From a bacterium (GTDB taxonomy: Bacteria > UBA9089 > CG2-30-40-21), in NCBI GenBank assembly GCA_030018795.1, contig JASEHA010000116.1, positions 1-7,136 of the forward strand: a DNA stretch of 7,136 nucleotides, read 5' to 3'. Below the pieces are notes generated by a model. The model was not told the DNA's origin and searched no databases. It was given only the letters and a program-made list of their open reading frames with translations. A program made the translations under genes and the position numbers. Shown here piece after piece: positions 5,743 through 7,136 of the stretch. Position 1 is the stretch's first letter. Each line of letters begins with the position of its first letter.

Positions 5743-6979
5743 ATGAATCTTGCCGAAGGTTTCAGTACAGGATTAAACGGACTGGCTGCCAATAAACTCA
5801 GGTCAGGGTTGACTATGCTTGGTATCATTATTGGTGTAGCCGCAGTAATTGCTATGATCTCTATTGGTGAAGGGGCAAAAACAGGCTATTACCAAACGGA
5901 TTGAGTCCATGGGCTCTAATCTGTTGATGGTTTGTCCGACAAGACCAGATGATGCTAAAAAAATAGAGATTACTGGTTCTTCACCAGGATTGACGAATGA
6001 GGATGGATTAGCCATCTTAAGAGAATGCCCTTCTATCCAAAATATTGCCTGCGAGGTTACCTTAAAGGCTCAAACTAAATATTTGAATCAGGATTGGGAT
6101 GCAAGCATAACCTGAACTACCCCTTTCTATGAGGAGGTGAAGAATTTTCATGTAGAAGAGGGAAGATTTATCTCCTCACAGGATGTAGATGAGTGGAAAA
6201 AGGTATGTGTTCTTGGGAAAACGGTGATAAAGGAGCTTTTTAATGAAGAAAGCCCTATTGGCAAAACGATTAAGATCAAGAATGAAAGGTTTGTTTGTAT
6301 TGGGGTGATGGAAGCAAAGGGACAGACTGGGTGGAAGGATGAAGATGATGTGGTATTTATCCCTCAAACTACTGCCCAGAAGAGGTTTACCGGGGATACA
6401 AAGGTTACTGGACTGCTTGTCCAATCCAGGGGTTCAGAGGCTGCTGAGGCTGAATCGGCCATCTTTGAGATAGAAGCTGTCCTGACCAAAAGACACAAGA
6501 ATGTAATTGACTTTGAGATCAGGAGTCAGAAAGAGATATTAGATACCATGCAGCAGGCTACCCAGAGTTTTAAGCTGCTACTTGGGGGTATTGCCGCCAT
6601 ATCCTTGCTGGTAGGCGGGATTGGGATTATGAACATCATGCTTGTCTCGGTTACTGAACGCACCAGAGAGATAGGTTTGCGCAAATCTATCGGTGCCAAA
6701 AGGATGGATATCCTGACACAGTTTCTAATCGAGTCGGTTGTAATCAGCATGGTTGGCGGTATCATAGGCATCATTTGTGGGATAGGACTGGGCATAGGGG
6801 TGGGTGAGTTGATGAACAATACCATGACAGGGGGAAGGATGGAGTGGACATCTATAGTATCTGTAGGCTCTATTATTTTATCCTTTTGCTTTGCTGTATA
6901 TATAGGCATCTTCTTCGGCATGTACCCTGCTAACAAAGCCTCAAAATTGGACCCGGTTGAGGCACTGAGATATGAGTAG
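5743..6979 (+). pseudogene. Broken MacB/FtsX-family ABC transporter permease
   Basis: MacB-type permeases are inner-membrane parts of ABC exporters that drive efflux or lipoprotein-type transport by mechanotransmission. The reconstructed 411-residue product has the whole family layout: TM1 at about 22-42 (LTMLGIIIGVAAVIAMISIG), a MacB-type periplasmic domain (about 47-275), TM2 (276-301), the conserved VTERTREIGLRKSIGAKR (303-320), TM3 (about 325-352), TM4 (about 370-394) and the C-terminal YPANKASKLDPVEALRYE. Two lesions break it. The A-run 5877-5881 has one A too many, giving a stop at 5902. At codon 124 a TGA (6113-6115) replaces the glycine of the usual VTGTTPxY motif, one base change from GGA. 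Stop TAG. No ATP-binding subunit or MacA-type partner is visible. The good conservation elsewhere suggests recent decay or sequencing error. Specific substrate unknown. Confidence 0.85.
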
Positions 6980-7049
6980 CGTTCAGATGTGTAAGTAAAG
7001 GGGGGAAATGGACAATTTGGGCATGGTTCAAATCATGGTAACGCTTTTT
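6978..7049 (+). terminator. Weak candidate terminator after the permease
   Basis: AGCGTT (6978-6983) is complementary to AACGCT (7040-7045), whose last T begins a run of five T (7045-7049). The stem is only 6 bp and the loop is 56 bases, so this is a marginal candidate. Confidence 0.2.
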
Positions 7050-7136
7050 CTCTGTGTGGATTGTAGTGTCCATGTCAACCTTAATCTGTCGCACAACCAT
7101 TGTATTGTGCATTTACACAGGGCAGGGGCAAGCCTG
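7050..7136. other. Non-coding right edge with hairpin and cut-off palindromic repeat
   Basis: No gene is seen. GCACAA (7091-7096) and TTGTGC (7105-7110) form a 6-bp stem with an 8-base loop. The last bases, GGGCAGGGGCAAGCCTG (7120-7136), look like one half of a G/C-rich palindromic repeat of the GGGGCAAGCCTGCCCC type, cut off by the end of the window. Confidence 0.4.

Noticed and set aside
5875..5904. Programmed frameshift or transcriptional slippage at the A-run of the permease.
   Set aside because: Only five A residues, too short for efficient slippage, with no evident stimulatory structure. The downstream TGA would still stop translation.
6113..6115. UGA read as glycine, as in genetic code 25; no intact gene in the window ends in TGA (stops are TAA, TAG, TAG, and the permease uses TAG).
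   Set aside because: The mfd, rnd and sigma-like frames (about 1,700 codons, many glycines) contain no in-frame TGA, whereas code-25 genomes use UGA for glycine often. The same permease also has an independent frameshift, so decay is the simpler reading.
6526..6936. 136-residue minus-strand open frame rich in Pro, Ile and Met.
   Set aside because: It is the antisense shadow of the permease transmembrane region; composition reflects the complementary hydrophobic codons.
6137..6979. Separate 280-residue gene starting at GTG 6137.
   Set aside because: The purine-rich GAGGAG lies immediately against the GTG with no spacing, and the frame continues upstream into the same family domain once the single TGA is read through; it is the 3' part of the broken permease.

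Overview
The window looks like a piece of a Gram-negative-type bacterial chromosome of moderate GC content. Three genes lie head-to-tail on the minus strand: Mfd, RNase D and a small sigma-70-like protein. A divergent, damaged ABC-exporter permease lies on the plus strand. MacB-type exporters suggest a two-membrane bacterium. The gaps are full of short repeats (a GCTAACA-type heptamer, small perfect hairpins, a long imperfect palindrome). I associate such repeats with poorly cultured environmental lineages, but I cannot assign a phylum from this sequence.

Layout. 1-77: 3' flank of the minus-strand operon, with a GGTGGGC/GCCCACC hairpin. 78-590 (-): 170-aa sigma-70-family-like protein with a GTG start. 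617-637: heptamer repeat. 632-1786 (-): RNase D with an intact DEDDy catalytic set and two HRDC-like domains. 1801-1848: 11-bp hairpin plus the same heptamer repeat. 1829-5275 (-): complete transcription-repair coupling factor Mfd, probably starting at 5242, because a near-consensus sigma-70 promoter (5254-5282) overlaps the longer start. 5324-5731: about 408 bp of non-coding sequence forming a long interrupted inverted repeat whose 29-bp ends match at 28 positions. 5743-6979 (+): MacB/FtsX-family permease of 411 reconstructed codons, broken by one extra A at 5877-5881 and a TGA at 6113 in place of a conserved glycine codon. 6980-7136: non-coding, with small hairpins and a cut-off palindromic repeat at the edge.

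How it fits together. The minus-strand genes are separated by 42 and 41 bp and probably form one transcript, mfd-rnd-sigma-like. It combines DNA repair coupled to stalled RNA polymerase, RNA 3'-end trimming, and a possible alternative sigma factor or regulator. The stop codons of mfd and rnd are both the TAG at the same position inside the heptamer repeat. The permease has no ATPase partner in view and is probably a recent pseudogene. I found no convincing new defence or mobile system. The most unusual items are the palindromic element, the repeats at the gene junctions, a possible in-frame insert in Mfd, and the sigma-like gene placed after mfd and rnd.
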